The notes below the pieces were generated by a model. It saw nothing but the letters and a program-made list of their open reading frames with translations. It did not search any database and was not told the DNA's origin. The position numbers were made by a program, and so were the translations under genes. A stretch of DNA of 64,000 nt from CAWHBO01 sp963827735 (GTDB lineage: Bacteria > Patescibacteriota > Patescibacteriia > Patescibacteriales > UBA12075), in contig CAWHBO010000005.1 in assembly GCA_963827735.1 (NCBI GenBank), positions 186,001 to 250,000 of the forward strand, in the 5' to 3' direction. Numbering within the stretch: position 1 is the stretch's first letter; every line of letters starts with the position of its first letter. Of this stretch, positions 32,891-42,724 are shown piece by piece.

Positions 32891-34447
32891 ATGAGAATAA
32901 AGATAAATAGCACAACGGATGTAGACAGGCGAGTAAAAGAGGTAAATAAAGAAAGTTGGCTGATATATTTTTTGTTTAGTTTTTTTCTAAGACCCCTTAA
33001 GGCGGAATGGGTGAAAGCTACGAATGATTTAAAGAAAAAACTTGAAGACAAAGAGAAGTGGATGAGCGTTTGCGAAATCGAGCATCTTGATGAGGAAACT
33101 ATTCATTCAATGAAAATTTCCATTGAAAAAGATCGCAAGATTTTAACGGTTTTGAAAGACAAAATACGAAGCCTTGAAACCCCACTGGACGAAAAGAAAA
33201 TCGCTGAAGAACAAAAAATAAGCTTAGAAGCAAAGATGGACGCAGAAGCATGCGCACTCAAGGTAAAAACCGATAAATTTGATAAAGAACATGTAAGCGG
33301 AATAGACATTGCAGAATACGTGTCCTTGTTTTATAAAAAAGAAGCTCAAATGAAAGCCGTAGGCAAGATGTGCGTGGCATGGACAGTACTTTTTGTAAGT
33401 ATCTTTATGATTTCACTGATTGTTGGTTTGGCTTATTATTTTTTCTCTCCATTTGAATTTTGTAAAAAGACCATCTCACTCATTCTTGTTCTGATTATTT
33501 TTGCGCCTATTGTACGTCGGGTTGTCCTGAAATCATATCGAACCGTTCCGGAAAAAGAGGAATGGCTTATGCAGTGGTTTGGTAAATATCTGACCACTTG
33601 GGAGCCGGGACTCCGTTTTCGTTTTCCGTTTTTTATGAATCGTGGAGCCAGAGTAACCCTTAAAACTTTTTCGATTCCGCTTTTTAGAGGTGATGAAAAA
33701 AATACGAAAGATAAAGCTGGCGCGGAAGGAAGAAAAGATGCTGATGTAGAGTTCTCCGATACTTCCGCGGGAGTTGATGCGGATTTGTTTATTAGGATTG
33801 TTGATTCATTTTTATCAGTTTACGCGGTTGATCATATGGTTTCTTCTGTCCGTAAAAACATGGAAACCGGCATCAGAGCTTACTACGGTGGTGAAGATCT
33901 GGACAGCGCGATCGAAGGAAAAGTTGATGTCAGCCTCAGGAGCATTATAACCGAGAATGCGACAGACGCCTCAAATTTTAAAGATTGGGGAGTCAGGGTT
34001 GTCAGTTTGGCGATTGGAGATTTTATTCTTTCTCCGGAGTTGGATGCTCAACGGCAATTGATGTATAGCGCAGAGAATAAATTAAAAAGAGCAGCAGTTG
34101 AAATACAAACAGAAGAGAAGGAAGTAATAAAGAAAAAGCTACAAGGCCAAGGTGACGGTGAAAAATTGAAGCAATTTGCAGAATCTTTTGGAGTGCCAGT
34201 AAAGGATGCCCTTGCATATATTCTTCAAACAAAGAAATATGATGCTTATGAGAAAGCTGGCATATTGATTGCTGGTAACTCCATGGGCACAAGTATGGAT
34301 TCTGCGCTTTCAGGTGCTGTTGCCGGAGCCGCCGCACAGGCTGGTCTAAACGTTAAGTCTGCAAAAGATAAAAATACCGAAACGCCAATTGAAGAGAAAG
34401 TTGTTGAGAAAAAGGACGATAATCAAAAGAAAAAAAAGCAAAAATAG
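32891..34447 (+). CDS. SPFH/band 7 domain membrane protein
   Basis: 518 residues. The N-terminal third (1-155) is charged and forms coiled coil. Two membrane helices lie at about 160-180 and 193-208. They are followed by the band 7 start YRTVPEKEEWLMQWFGKYLTTWEPGLRFRFPF, the usual entry of stomatin/flotillin domains, continuing to about 380. The C-terminal tail is Ala/Gly-rich, then Lys/Glu-rich. SPFH proteins oligomerise and organise membrane microdomains or proteases. It starts behind a GGAGG site, has a long structured leader, and its partner begins 10 bases after its stop. Confidence 0.75.
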   Translation: MRIKINSTTDVDRRVKEVNKESWLIYFLFSFFLRPLKAEWVKATNDLKKKLEDKEKWMSVCEIEHLDEETIHSMKISIEKDRKILTVLKDKIRSLETPLDEKKIAEEQKISLEAKMDAEACALKVKTDKFDKEHVSGIDIAEYVSLFYKKEAQMKAVGKMCVAWTVLFVSIFMISLIVGLAYYFFSPFEFCKKTISLILVLIIFAPIVRRVVLKSYRTVPEKEEWLMQWFGKYLTTWEPGLRFRFPFFMNRGARVTLKTFSIPLFRGDEKNTKDKAGAEGRKDADVEFSDTSAGVDADLFIRIVDSFLSVYAVDHMVSSVRKNMETGIRAYYGGEDLDSAIEGKVDVSLRSIITENATDASNFKDWGVRVVSLAIGDFILSPELDAQRQLMYSAENKLKRAAVEIQTEEKEVIKKKLQGQGDGEKLKQFAESFGVPVKDALAYILQTKKYDAYEKAGILIAGNSMGTSMDSALSGAVAGAAAQAGLNVKSAKDKNTETPIEEKVVEKKDDNQKKKKQK

Positions 34448-34456
34448 GAGGATCAA

Positions 34457-35137
34457 ATGATTGATCAAACAAAATATGATATTTTTCCAGAAGATGAAAC
34501 AGACAATTCGTCCGGAACGAAAGTTCTTAACGATAAAGACGTGGTGGAAAATAAAAAAACAAATTTTACAATAAAAATTCCACCATGGCTAACAGAAATT
34601 TTAGCTGGCCTAGGCATTGTCGCCTTTGTGATTGTTTGGTTCAAAATCGGTCCGGGCTTATTGGCTGACATATTTTTTCCAACCGCAAGAGGTGCCCTTT
34701 GGTTAAACATTATGTCGGACATCGGCGGGGCGATTGTTGGAACGGTTGGTTATTATGTTTTTCTTTCTTCAATCAAGCCAAAGAACGGAACAATCATTTT
34801 TACTTTAAGTATGATTTTTCTGTTGTTGATGCATATCACCATGGTATCCATTTCGCACGTCCAAATAGCTTCTCACGCAAGAGTGGCTGAAAGCGACGTT
34901 ATAGTTCTTAAGAAAGGCCTCCATAAAATTGTTGTCAGAAAGGGTGAACTGACAGATGGCTATTACGACACAGATGGCGATATCGTAAGAATGGAATCGC
35001 CCAATAAAAATTTTATACTTATAAAGGCCGATAACAACCCCTTGTCCCCCTGGGAAATAAAAAAGTGGCAGAAAGAAGATTTTCTTTTTAAAATTCAATC
35101 TTTCGCCGACCAGGAGATTATTATCCAAGTTAAATAG
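34457..35137 (+). CDS. Membrane partner of the SPFH protein, unknown family
   Basis: 226 residues. A hydrophilic N-terminus of about 40 is followed by three to four hydrophobic helices (about 45-65, 73-100, 110-135), then a C-terminal soluble domain of about 85 residues (VIVLKKGLHKIVVRKGELTDGYYDTDGD...). The ribosome site AGGAGG lies 6 bases before the ATG, in the 10-base gap after the SPFH gene, so the two are translated from one message. By analogy with NfeD-SPFH pairs it may be a membrane partner, but no NfeD motif is visible. Confidence 0.65.
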   Translation: MIDQTKYDIFPEDETDNSSGTKVLNDKDVVENKKTNFTIKIPPWLTEILAGLGIVAFVIVWFKIGPGLLADIFFPTARGALWLNIMSDIGGAIVGTVGYYVFLSSIKPKNGTIIFTLSMIFLLLMHITMVSISHVQIASHARVAESDVIVLKKGLHKIVVRKGELTDGYYDTDGDIVRMESPNKNFILIKADNNPLSPWEIKKWQKEDFLFKIQSFADQEIIIQVK

Positions 35138-35158
35138 GCAATAATGCCTAAAATATCC

Positions 35159-35200
35159 ATAACCTCATAAGCAAAATATCGCTTATGAGGTTATTTTTTT
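35159..35200 (+). terminator. Rho-independent terminator
   Basis: Stem ATAACCTCATAAGC / GCTTATGAGGTTAT with a T-run; ends the SPFH operon. Confidence 0.9.
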
Positions 35201-35240
35201 AATCAAAAATTATTTGCAAAAACTGCTTGACAAATACCGC

Positions 35241-35269
35241 TTGACAAATATGGTAAAAAGTGATATACT
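35241..35269 (+). promoter_or_regulatory. Promoter of the truncated TPR gene
   Basis: TTGACA (35241-35246), 17 bases, TATACT (35264-35269). The -35 word TTGACAAATA is duplicated 14 bases upstream (35227). The leader is about 105 bases. Confidence 0.75.
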
Positions 35270-35379
35270 CGTTTCAAGAATAAATATGCTCATTTTATCG
35301 TATAAATATATTTACAAGTGGAAGGTAGGTATATTTATCAATATTAAAAACAAATTTACTACTCAAAAAGGAGGTAGGT

Positions 35380-35715
35380 ATGGAAAAGAAATTCAGTCTT
35401 ATAACGGCAGTAATAGCAATCATAATGGGGGCAATCTTTTTTTCATCGCCTGTCCTTGCCGGAGGCGACGGTTATTCAGTCAAACAGGCTGAAGATCTGT
35501 GGCAATATGGTGTTGCTGATAAACAAAAGGCAATCACAGTGTTGGAAAAAGTGATAGACCAAAAACCTTCAAACAACAAGGCGCGTTATCTGTTGGGGCA
35601 ATATAATTTTGAACTTGGCAAATTTGATGAGGCTTACAAAGCTTTTTCTCCCAATCCGGTTAAAGTGGATTATGGCAAAGAGATCGCTGACCTCTACTTT
35701 AAAAATGCCGAGTCA
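35380..35715 (+). CDS. Secreted TPR protein, truncated at the contig junction
   Basis: About 110 native residues remain. A signal peptide (MEKKFSLITAVIAIIMGAI... ending in VLAGG) leads into KQAEDLWQYGVADKQKAITVLEKVI and ARYLLGQYNFELGKFDEAYKAF, two tetratricopeptide-type helix pairs. AAAAAGGAGG lies 8 bases before the ATG. The original sequence ends near 35,710-35,720, where base composition jumps and the downstream residues become Arg/Ala/Pro-rich; the frame then runs by chance to 35865. Its role is probably protein-protein contact outside the membrane. Confidence 0.7.
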
Positions 35716-35730
35716 AGGAGGATCAGGACT
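35700..35730. other. Junction between AT-rich Patescibacteria-like and GC-rich actinobacterial DNA
   Basis: To the left, intact AT-rich genes with consensus promoters; to the right, strongly GC-rich DNA with actinobacterial codon use. The joint cuts a TPR gene on the left and a sulfotransferase on the right. No repeat, tRNA or integrase site is seen at the joint. Confidence 0.9.
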
Positions 35731-36693
35731 ACCTCCAGCGCCACCCCGACGGCCCCACCTGCCATTTCCCTCGGCCGGGCTGGAAGCTGCCGCGCCGCTA
35801 CCAGGAGGAGGGCCGCGACAGCACGCGGTGGCTCGGCTTCCCGTTCCGCGACGGCGACATCGTGATCAGCACCCCGTCCAAGACCGGGACCACGTGGGCG
35901 CAGATGATCTGCGCGCTGCTGATATTCGGCGAGCCGCAGCTCCCGGCCCCGCTCGGGCGCCTGTCGCCGTGGCTGGATCACCTGGTCGCGCCACGAGATG
36001 AGGTACATGCCCTGCTGGCCGCCCAGCAGCACCGGCGGTTCATCAAGACCCACACCCCACTGGACGGCCTGCCGCTCGACCCCCGCGCCACCTACCTGGT
36101 GACCGCCCGGCACCCGCTGGACGTGGCCGTGTCGACCTACCACCACTGCGCCAACATCGACGAGGCACGGTGGCGGCAGCTGATGGGCGAGCCCGAGCCG
36201 CCGAGGCCACCGCCGCCGCCAGAGCCGCTGCGCGACTGGCTGCTCCGCTGGATCGCCGACGACACCAACCCGGCTCGAGGACCTCGACACGCTGCCCGGC
36301 CTCATGTACCACCTCACCGACGCCTGGGCCCGGCGCCGCGAGCCGAACATCCTGCTCGTGCACTACGACAACCTGTGCGCCGACCTTGACGGCCAGATGC
36401 GCTGGCTGGCAGGCCAGCTCGGCATCACCATCCCCGAGCACGCCTGGCCCGCGCTCGTCCGGGCGGCCACATTCGAGAACATGTCCCGCAACGCGGACCA
36501 GCTGGTCCCTGCCCCCGGCCTGTTCAAGAGCAACGCCGCGTTCTTCCGCCGGGGCACCTCCGGCGAGGGACGCGAGATCCTCAGCGGCGCCGAGATCGCC
36601 GACTACCACGCCCGCGTGGCGGGGATGGCGCCCCCCGACATGCTTGCCTGGCTCCACTCGCCCCGCCCCGGAGCCGTGACGGCAATGCCGTAA
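35715..36693 (+). pseudogene. Sulfotransferase, 5' truncated and frameshifted
   Basis: From the junction the frame reads VKEDQDYLQRHPDG, then GFPFRDGDIVISTPSKTGTTWAQ, the PAPS 5'-phosphosulfate loop of sulfotransferases. The 3'-phosphate motif TYLVTARHPLDVAVSTYHH follows. Near 36,272 the frame shifts: the remaining half (MYHLTDAWARRREPNILLVHYDNL ... RNADQLVPAPGLFKSNAAFFRRG) continues in another frame to the stop at 36693. The family transfers sulfonate from PAPS to alcohols or amines. The N-terminus is missing because of the joint, and one indel breaks the rest. Confidence 0.75.
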
Positions 36694-37050
36694 TCACGAC
36701 TGGCCCCGCGGGCCACCGATAGGGCGCGGCAGTACCGGCTCATCCCGCCGCAGGCCCGAGAGTGGCACCAGGCGAGCAGCCGGGCGGCCCGCCTCGCCGG
36801 AGGGTGAGTGTTCAGGACGTCCAGCGGCGCTGTGAGCCCTCGCAATCAGCCAGCCGCCACATCATCGCCAACTGTGGCCTGACGGCAATAGACAACGTCG
36901 AACGCAGAGTCGGGCGCGTCCGATTCTGGGAGCGGATTGGGAGCGGAGGTCCGCCGTCAGCCGCGGTCAGATGCGGTCAGACTCAGCATGCCCATGCCTG
37001 CGACCTGCGGATACGTCGCTCAACCGCCGCATCGACAGCTCACGCGCCCA
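36694..37050. other. Non-coding GC-rich stretch; distal end of an integrative element
   Basis: No convincing gene. From about 36,919 it resembles 43,860-43,993 (both begin GTCCGATTCTGGGAG and contain TGGGAGCGG), so the repeat unit that ends in the tRNA-Pro 3' half extends upstream about 130 bases in both copies. Confidence 0.45.
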
Positions 37051-37095
37051 GTTCGGGACGAAGAGGCCGCCGGTTCAAATCCGGCCACCCCGACC
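37051..37095 (+). repeat. tRNA-Pro(CGG) 3' half, attachment-site copy 1
   Basis: 45 bases from the anticodon loop TTCGGGA through the T-arm CCGGTTCAAATCCGG to the acceptor strand CACCCCGACC. The 5' half (expected to start CGGGGTG) is absent. An exact copy is at 43994-44038. It is followed by a hairpin (AGGCCCG/CGGGCCT, 37104-37134) like a tRNA terminator. Confidence 0.8.
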
Positions 37096-37117
37096 CAGGT
37101 CACAGGCCCGTTTCCCC

Positions 37118-37260
37118 TCACGAGGAGCGGGCCTTCCCCTTGCCGAGCGCCACTGGTGCGCCAAGACGCCGCGTCCACGACTCGATCACCTTGCCGTGAG
37201 CGTCGGGCGCCAGATGGGCGTACTCGTCACCGCCTGGGTGGCTGGGATGACCGCTCGCGC
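37118..37260 (-). pseudogene. Tyrosine recombinase C-terminal remnant
   Basis: Reading right to left, GHPSHPGGDEYAHLAPDAHGK then VIESWTRRLGAP is visible, ending at a TGA at 37118. GH is the conserved box before the active site and the Tyr of EYAHLAP is the catalytic residue of phage-type integrases of actinobacteria. Only about 45 residues remain; the upstream part could not be followed in one frame. It lies 23 bases from the tRNA-Pro 3' half, exactly where an integrase gene ends beside its attachment site. Confidence 0.6.
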
Positions 37261-37618
37261 AGCACCACGTACCACGCTCACCCCCGCGACCCCGGGCGCG
37301 GCGCCCGCCACAATCGCTGGCCCAGAGCCCAGAAAGGGACCAGCCATCGCCGTCAGGGCGAGGCCCACCAAAGCGGCGGCTTTCATCGTCATTTTTTCCG
37401 TACCTTTCCGCATTGATCCCCGGCTAGCTTGCGATACACCCTTCTTGTGCGGGCCCTGATTTAGCGCATTGCGCTGGGGCCGTCGGCTCGCCCGGGCCGG
37501 CCACGGCGGTGCGACGGAATGGAAACTACTCTTAGCCGATACGTCCAAAAGGATTGCCAGGCCGCATGGGCGAGTGGCTGCCCGCGGCCGCTGAGACGAA
37601 TCCCCCGCGGAGGTAGCG

Positions 37619-38690
37619 ATGGCCGGACGAGGGCGCGGCAGGCGGAAGAACCGGCGAAGCCGGGGCGCGGCGGCAATCGCGGCCGCGGCGATCACGGCCA
37701 CCGTGGCCGCCGCCGCGGCCTGGCCGATCAGCGACTCGCTCGCCGCCTCGCCGAAGCCCGGCTGGTTCACTGGCCGGGGAGTCCGGCCGCGCCGGGCGGG
37801 CGGAGTCGCCCTCAGGCATCCGGGCCGGCTGGGACCCCGTACCCTACCGGCGCGCCCGGCTGTCCGTGCCTGGCCGGTGGCTGGTCGAGACCCCGCGCGA
37901 GATCTTCTGCCAGCCCCGCTCTGCCGGCATGATCTTCACCGGCGTCAAGCCAGGGATTCCGAAAGGGACGGGCTGTGGCCTGACCGCCAGCTACGCCTGG
38001 ATCGTGCCGGCCGGTCACATCCCGCCAGGAATCAGCCATCGCAAACCGACCGCGGTGATCAACGGCATCCGGGTCTACCGGCGGCCAACTGGCCCGAACT
38101 CGGTGCTCTACCTCGTGCCGGAACTCAGCGTGCGAGTCGGCGCGCACGGACCGCTCGGCAGGAGGGTATTGGCAACGCTGAACAGGTCACCGCTCTCCGT
38201 CGTGCTCGGCAAAGGCCGGGCCAGCCCGGTGCCCGCCCGCTGGGTCTGGCATCAGTTCGGCGGCGTCAGGTTCGCTGCTCCGCGCACCTGGCACCGGCAC
38301 CGCCAGACGCAGTGGGCAACCTGCGGCACCGGCGTCGTGCCGGGCTCGCTGGTGCTGATCGATGCGATCAAGCCGCCGCTCGCCCTGCCCTGCCCGTTCC
38401 CACTCCCCTACGCTGACACGTTCGCGGCCCAGCCTGGCCTGACGGCCGTCACCGGGAAGTTCGCGGCCAGGTCGGTCGGCGAGCGCTTCACCCGCTGCCA
38501 GCAGCGCCATCGCGCCCGGATCTGCCTGGCCGCGGTCACCGGCCATGGCGGCTTCCTCAGCGGCGTGCTGATCTTCTCGGTCTCTCAGGCCGCACCACCA
38601 CCCAGCGGCTTTCTTCCTGCTGGGGCTGTCAGGATCAGGTGCACGCGCCCGGGCGATCTTCGACTCAATGACACTCAGATAGCCCAGCTC
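37619..38690 (+). pseudogene. Actinobacterial exported protein of unknown function, frameshifted
   Basis: The start at 37619 has GGAGGT 5 bases upstream. The N-terminus is Arg-rich and then has a hydrophobic Ala/Ile segment (a signal or anchor, about residues 15-40). Near 37,790 the frame shifts and continues as GIRAGWDPVPYRRARLSVPGRW, VETPREIFCQPRSAGMIFTG and later GFLSGVLIFSVSQ. A second shift near 38,578 restores RPHHHPAAFFLLGLSGSGARARAIFDSM to about 38,680. The parts follow one another without loss, so this is one gene with two indels. No function assigned. Confidence 0.5.
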
Positions 38691-39043
38691 CACCCGAAGC
38701 CCTCAGGGCAGCAGGCACGCACTAAGGCCCGTTCACGACTACCTGTCTAATAACACTGTCGCTTCCGGCAGCCGACTTCTAGCACTCCCGAAATGACAAT
38801 CTGCGCGTGGCAGGCAACTCGCAACGCCGGTGACTTCGCCGCGCCCATTCGGCGGTCGGGGTCAATCCAACCGCCCGGGCCGCTGTCACGCGTCGTGATC
38901 GCTCTTCGATGTGGCGGTGTGCCAAGCCTCCGTGCACGGAAACTTAGCCACGCAGAGCTAAGCTGCCGTCACTGTCGATCAACAGGCCGGGGCCGGTTGT
39001 GCCGAGGTGAGGAGGGCGGTCACCGGGGTCCGTCACGAGGCCG
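38691..39043. other. Intergenic region, nothing recognised
   Basis: GC-rich sequence between the frameshifted exported protein and the 3' end of the hydrolase gene. No tRNA, repeat or coding signal was found. Confidence 0.4.
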
Positions 39044-40927
39044 TCACGGTCGGGCCGGCCCGGACCGGGTGTCGGACATCGGTGTGTTGACCGTGATCTC
39101 GCCGGTGTAGGCGCGGAAGTGCAGTGCCGACTCGTGACCATGTCCGTGGTGCAGGGTGAGGTGCGCGATCGGGCCGTCGGTGGCCAGGTCGTTGCGGTTG
39201 CGGGCATGCCAGTTGCGGTCCGCGAGCGGGAAGTTGGAGCCTGCGATCTCGATCCGGATCCGGTGGCCTGCCGGGAAGTAGTTCGCGGTGGTGATGCCGC
39301 CGATCCGGACCCGGTGGATCTCGCCGGGCACGAGCTTGGCTGGCTGCTCGAAGCCGTCGCGGTAGCGGAGCCGCAAGCAGCTGTCCGCGAGGTTGTAGGC
39401 GGTCCCGTCCGGATAGACGTCCACGAGCTTGACGAAGACATCCGCGTCCTCGACGTCGGCTGACACGTGCAGTTCCGCGCTGAGGTCGCCGACGATCGCT
39501 GTCGGCTCGGTCAGCACGGGCGTGCTGTACACGAGCACATCGGCCCGGCACTCAACCACCCGCTGATCCACGCAGATCGGGTCATGGGTGGCGAGGTCGC
39601 CGCCGAGCGACTGCACGGGGTTGTGCGGGTCGGCGATGAACTCGTCGGTCCCGGCGCCGCGGGCAGCAGGCACAAGGGCACCGTCGCCCCACAGCGTGTT
39701 CGCGGACTTGTCGCTGGCCAGGAAGAGCGTCCGCGTCTCAGTCTCGGGCAGCGGCCAGGACTCGCCGGTCAGCCAGGTGCACGCGCCCATGAGGAAGACC
39801 TGCACCTTCGGCATCGGCTGCCAGGCGTCTGCCTCATCGCCGAGGAACCGGTCGAACCACGAGATGATGATCTCGTCGTAGGGGAAGCGGGTGTCGCCCA
39901 TGGGCCGCTGGCCCAGGCGGGCCTCCGGGCCGGTCACCAGCATCCGGCAGTGCTCCGTCGGCGCCATGATCAGGTACTGGTCGGGATGATGCTGCTGGAA
40001 CTCGAATAGCTTGACCGTCTCGTGGGCGCCGACATCCATCCACCCGTTGAAGTTGATGGACGGCGTCGCGCCGGTGTGGCTGGCGTTGATCAGGTCAACC
40101 ACTTTCCAGGCCGGGCTGGCCAGCCCGCCGGCCATGAACGTCTCGTAGCCCGTCAGCGGCGAGCCCATCCGCCGCAATATGCCGCCGCTCGGCGCTTGCA
40201 GCGTCGCCTTGTCGAGGGCTGCGGTGTACTCCGGGCTGCGGAAGTCCGGCACGGTCACCGAGTACTGCCGGAAGATCCGGGCCAGCTCGTCGCCCGCGGC
40301 GCCGGCGGGCAGCTTCGGCCGCTGCCAGACCCCGAACGGGCCATACCACAGTGCCCATGCCTTGATCATGGGAACGCCGCCGCGGAAGAAGCAGCCGTTC
40401 GATCCCTCCGCACCCGGGATGTCGCCGACGCCCGCGCCTGAGCTCATCGGCACGCAAGCGCGCAGCGCCGGATGGCCGATGGCGCCGAGCTTCAGCTGGT
40501 TCTCGGCGGTCGAGGAGCAGCCGTGCAGGCCCACCTTGCCGTTGGACCATTCCTGCGCGCTGATCCAGTCGAGGGTGTCCTGTGCGTCCGCGGTGGTGGT
40601 GGTCAGGATGCCGAAGTCGCCTTCTGACCATTCGCTTCCGCGCTCGTTCTGCATGATCAGCGCGTAGTTCTTCTTGAACTGCGCGGTGTGCATGGGCTTG
40701 AACTGATCGGGGATGGCGGCCGCGTACGGTGACCGGACCAGGAGGGTGGGATATCGGCCTTCAGCGCGCGGCCGGAAGACCACAGTCGCCAGCCGGATTC
40801 CGTCGCGCATCGGCAGCATGATGTAGTCGACCCGGTAGCGGATGGTGTCCGCTCCGAGGGCGCGGACAGCCGATTCGAGCGCTGTGGGCGGCCGGAACTC
40901 CTCGGGCCTGTCGTCGGCTGCTGTCAT
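39044..40927 (-). CDS. CocE/NonD family hydrolase (X-Pro dipeptidyl peptidase-like), intact
   Basis: 627 residues from the ATG at 40927, chosen because GGGAGGT lies about 10 bases upstream; an upstream in-frame start would add 66 Arg-rich residues of no merit. The alpha/beta-hydrolase core has RYRVDYIMLPMRDGIRLATVVFRP at the start, nucleophile motif GLHGCSSTAEN, NGWMDVGAHE with the acid, and APTEHCRM with the histidine. A C-terminal jelly-roll domain (DVFVKLVDVYPDG, GHRIRIEIAGSNFP) completes the CocE plan. Enzymes of this family cleave esters or amides. Among the larger recognisable genes of the GC-rich half it is the only one read in a single frame. Confidence 0.85.
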   Translation of the reverse strand: MTAADDRPEEFRPPTALESAVRALGADTIRYRVDYIMLPMRDGIRLATVVFRPRAEGRYPTLLVRSPYAAAIPDQFKPMHTAQFKKNYALIMQNERGSEWSEGDFGILTTTTADAQDTLDWISAQEWSNGKVGLHGCSSTAENQLKLGAIGHPALRACVPMSSGAGVGDIPGAEGSNGCFFRGGVPMIKAWALWYGPFGVWQRPKLPAGAAGDELARIFRQYSVTVPDFRSPEYTAALDKATLQAPSGGILRRMGSPLTGYETFMAGGLASPAWKVVDLINASHTGATPSINFNGWMDVGAHETVKLFEFQQHHPDQYLIMAPTEHCRMLVTGPEARLGQRPMGDTRFPYDEIIISWFDRFLGDEADAWQPMPKVQVFLMGACTWLTGESWPLPETETRTLFLASDKSANTLWGDGALVPAARGAGTDEFIADPHNPVQSLGGDLATHDPICVDQRVVECRADVLVYSTPVLTEPTAIVGDLSAELHVSADVEDADVFVKLVDVYPDGTAYNLADSCLRLRYRDGFEQPAKLVPGEIHRVRIGGITTANYFPAGHRIRIEIAGSNFPLADRNWHARNRNDLATDGPIAHLTLHHGHGHESALHFRAYTGEITVNTPMSDTRSGPARP

Positions 40928-41495
40928 GCGCGGTCGACCTCCCGCGGTATTTGTTATCCGATCAATGCGCCGGGTTTGCGGTCCATTATCGATGTTGAGG
41001 CAACAGCGGCCGCAGAGCCGTCCGCCTCGACGGCTTCCGCCGCTCCGGCCCGGGAACCATCGCGCCACGACGCCCAGCACAGAACCGGGAACTCTGGACC
41101 TTAACCAGCGGCCGTGCCAGCCCAACTGGACAAGCTCGTAATCGTTCTGCTGCGTTTCCTGGTGCCTGCGCTTTGGTGACCAGGCCGTACAGGTGGTGAC
41201 CTGGCGTGACGACCAGTGCGATCTTACGGTCGAGTGGTCAGTTCTATTGCTTGGGCCGCGGTCGGCCCGGCAGCCTTCGGGGTCTCAGCCCAGCTCTGGA
41301 GAGGTCGCGTGATCGTGATGGGGGTGACCCTCCGGATCCTGCGAGACTGAGGCTGACCTGCCGATAGGACTGCTCGGCCTGACGCGGCTGCGGGTTCGCG
41401 CCCTGCGCCGCGGACTGACCGGGGGCTGCCGATGGAATCTTCCGCGACGATGTCCGCTTCACACGGTATCCGCGCTCGAACGCGAGTCGGCGGAA
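40928..41495. other. Upstream region of the hydrolase, no clear gene
   Basis: It contains the hydrolase ribosome site at its left edge. Around 41,150-41,240 a short plus-strand reading (VQVVTWRDDQCDLTVEW) could be a transposase or zinc-finger scrap, but it is too short to assign. Confidence 0.3.
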
Positions 41496-42724
41496 GTGCG
41501 GGCGCGCCGCCTGGCTGCCGCGCGCCGGCGGGCTACCGCTCTCCTGGCCGGGGTGACGGTTGTGTTCGTGGCCGTGACTGTGGCCGGTGTCCACGGGACG
41601 CTGCTTGGGTACGTGCAGGCCGGCGCCGAGGCGGCCATGGTCGGAGGCGTGGCGGACTGGTTCGCGGTGACGGCTCTGTTCCGCCGTCCTCTTGGCCTGC
41701 CGATACCGCACACTGCGCTGATCGTCGAGCGCAAGGATCAGTTCGCCGCCACTCTTGGCCAGTTCGTGCAGGAGAACTTCCTCAACGGCGATGTTCTTGC
41801 CGAGCGGATCCGCTCCGCCCGGCTCGTTGCCCGCCTGGCTGCCTGGCTCGCCGACGAGGCCAACGCCGCCGGCTTCGCCGGTCACGCCGCGGATCTGGTG
41901 GTCACGGTGGCCGAGGCTCTTGCGTGATGAGGATGTCCAGCGCGTGGTCACCGCCGAGCTGACCCGGGCGGCAGACGCCGTCGAGGTGGCGCCGCTGGCT
42001 GGGCGGGCCGTGCGGGTCCTCATGGCGGGAGGCCACCACGCCGAGTTGTTTAACGCCATCGTGTCCGGCGCCGATCGCTATCTCGCCGATCATCACACCG
42101 AGCTTCGCGAGCTGTTTGAGGCCGAGTCACCCCGCTGGGTGCCCGACGCGGTGTACCAGCGGGTCTTCGACCGCCTGTACAGCCGCCTGCGCGACAGGCT
42201 GGCGGCGATGGCGGCCGATCCGGACGACGAAGCCCGGCACCAGTTCGAGGAATGGCTCGCCGGGCTTCCCGACCGCCTCGAGACATCCCCCGAGCTGCGC
42301 GAGCGCGGGGAGCTGCATCAAGCGCGATGTCCTGGGCAGCGCCGCGCTGCGGGACTGGTCCTCGTCGCTGTGGAAGAGGCCAAGGACACGCTCCGGACCC
42401 AGGCGGCCGACCCAGGGTCTGAGCTGCGCCGCCGGCTGGCCGGTGCGCTGGCGGCGGCAGGCGGGCGCCTTGGATCAGACCGCCGCCTCCAAGACAGCGT
42501 CGAGCGTGTCGTCGAATCAGGAGCCAGGGCACTCGCCGATCAGTTCCACGACGAGCTTCGCTGGCCTGGTCACGGGAACCATCCAGCGGTGGGACGCCGC
42601 ACAGACGTCGAGCCAGCTGGAGCTGCTACTAGGACGCGACCTGCAGTTCATCCGCATCAATGGCACAGTGGTGGGAGCTGGCGTGGGCCTGGCCTTGCAC
42701 GCCATCGTCCTGGCCCTGGCCTAA
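41496..42724 (+). pseudogene. DUF445 membrane protein, at least three frameshifts
   Basis: The first frame (41496 to about 41,925) shows an N-terminal membrane helix and EAAMVGGVADWFAVTALFRR then PLGLPIPHTALIVERKDQFA, the hallmark of DUF445. The second frame (about 41,925-42,310) continues DEDVQRVVTAELTRAAD and SPRWVPDAVYQRVFDRLYSR. Further shifts near 42,310, 42,372 and 42,530 lead to the C-terminus VTGTIQRWDAA, LELLLGRDLQFIRINGTVVGA and a last membrane helix, ending at 42724. All parts are in order and nothing is missing, so single-base indels explain it. The function of DUF445 is unknown; members sit in the membrane at both ends. Confidence 0.7.

Noticed and set aside
35715..35865. C-terminal extension of the TPR protein beyond the junction
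   Set aside because: The residues are Arg/Ala/Pro/Thr-rich noise from GC-rich DNA; the true frame there encodes the sulfotransferase.
37186..37413. Small secreted protein on the minus strand (MTMKAAALVGLALTAMAG)
   Set aside because: The frame overlaps the integrase remnant and has no confirmed ribosome site; a signal-like start in GC-rich DNA is easy to get by chance.
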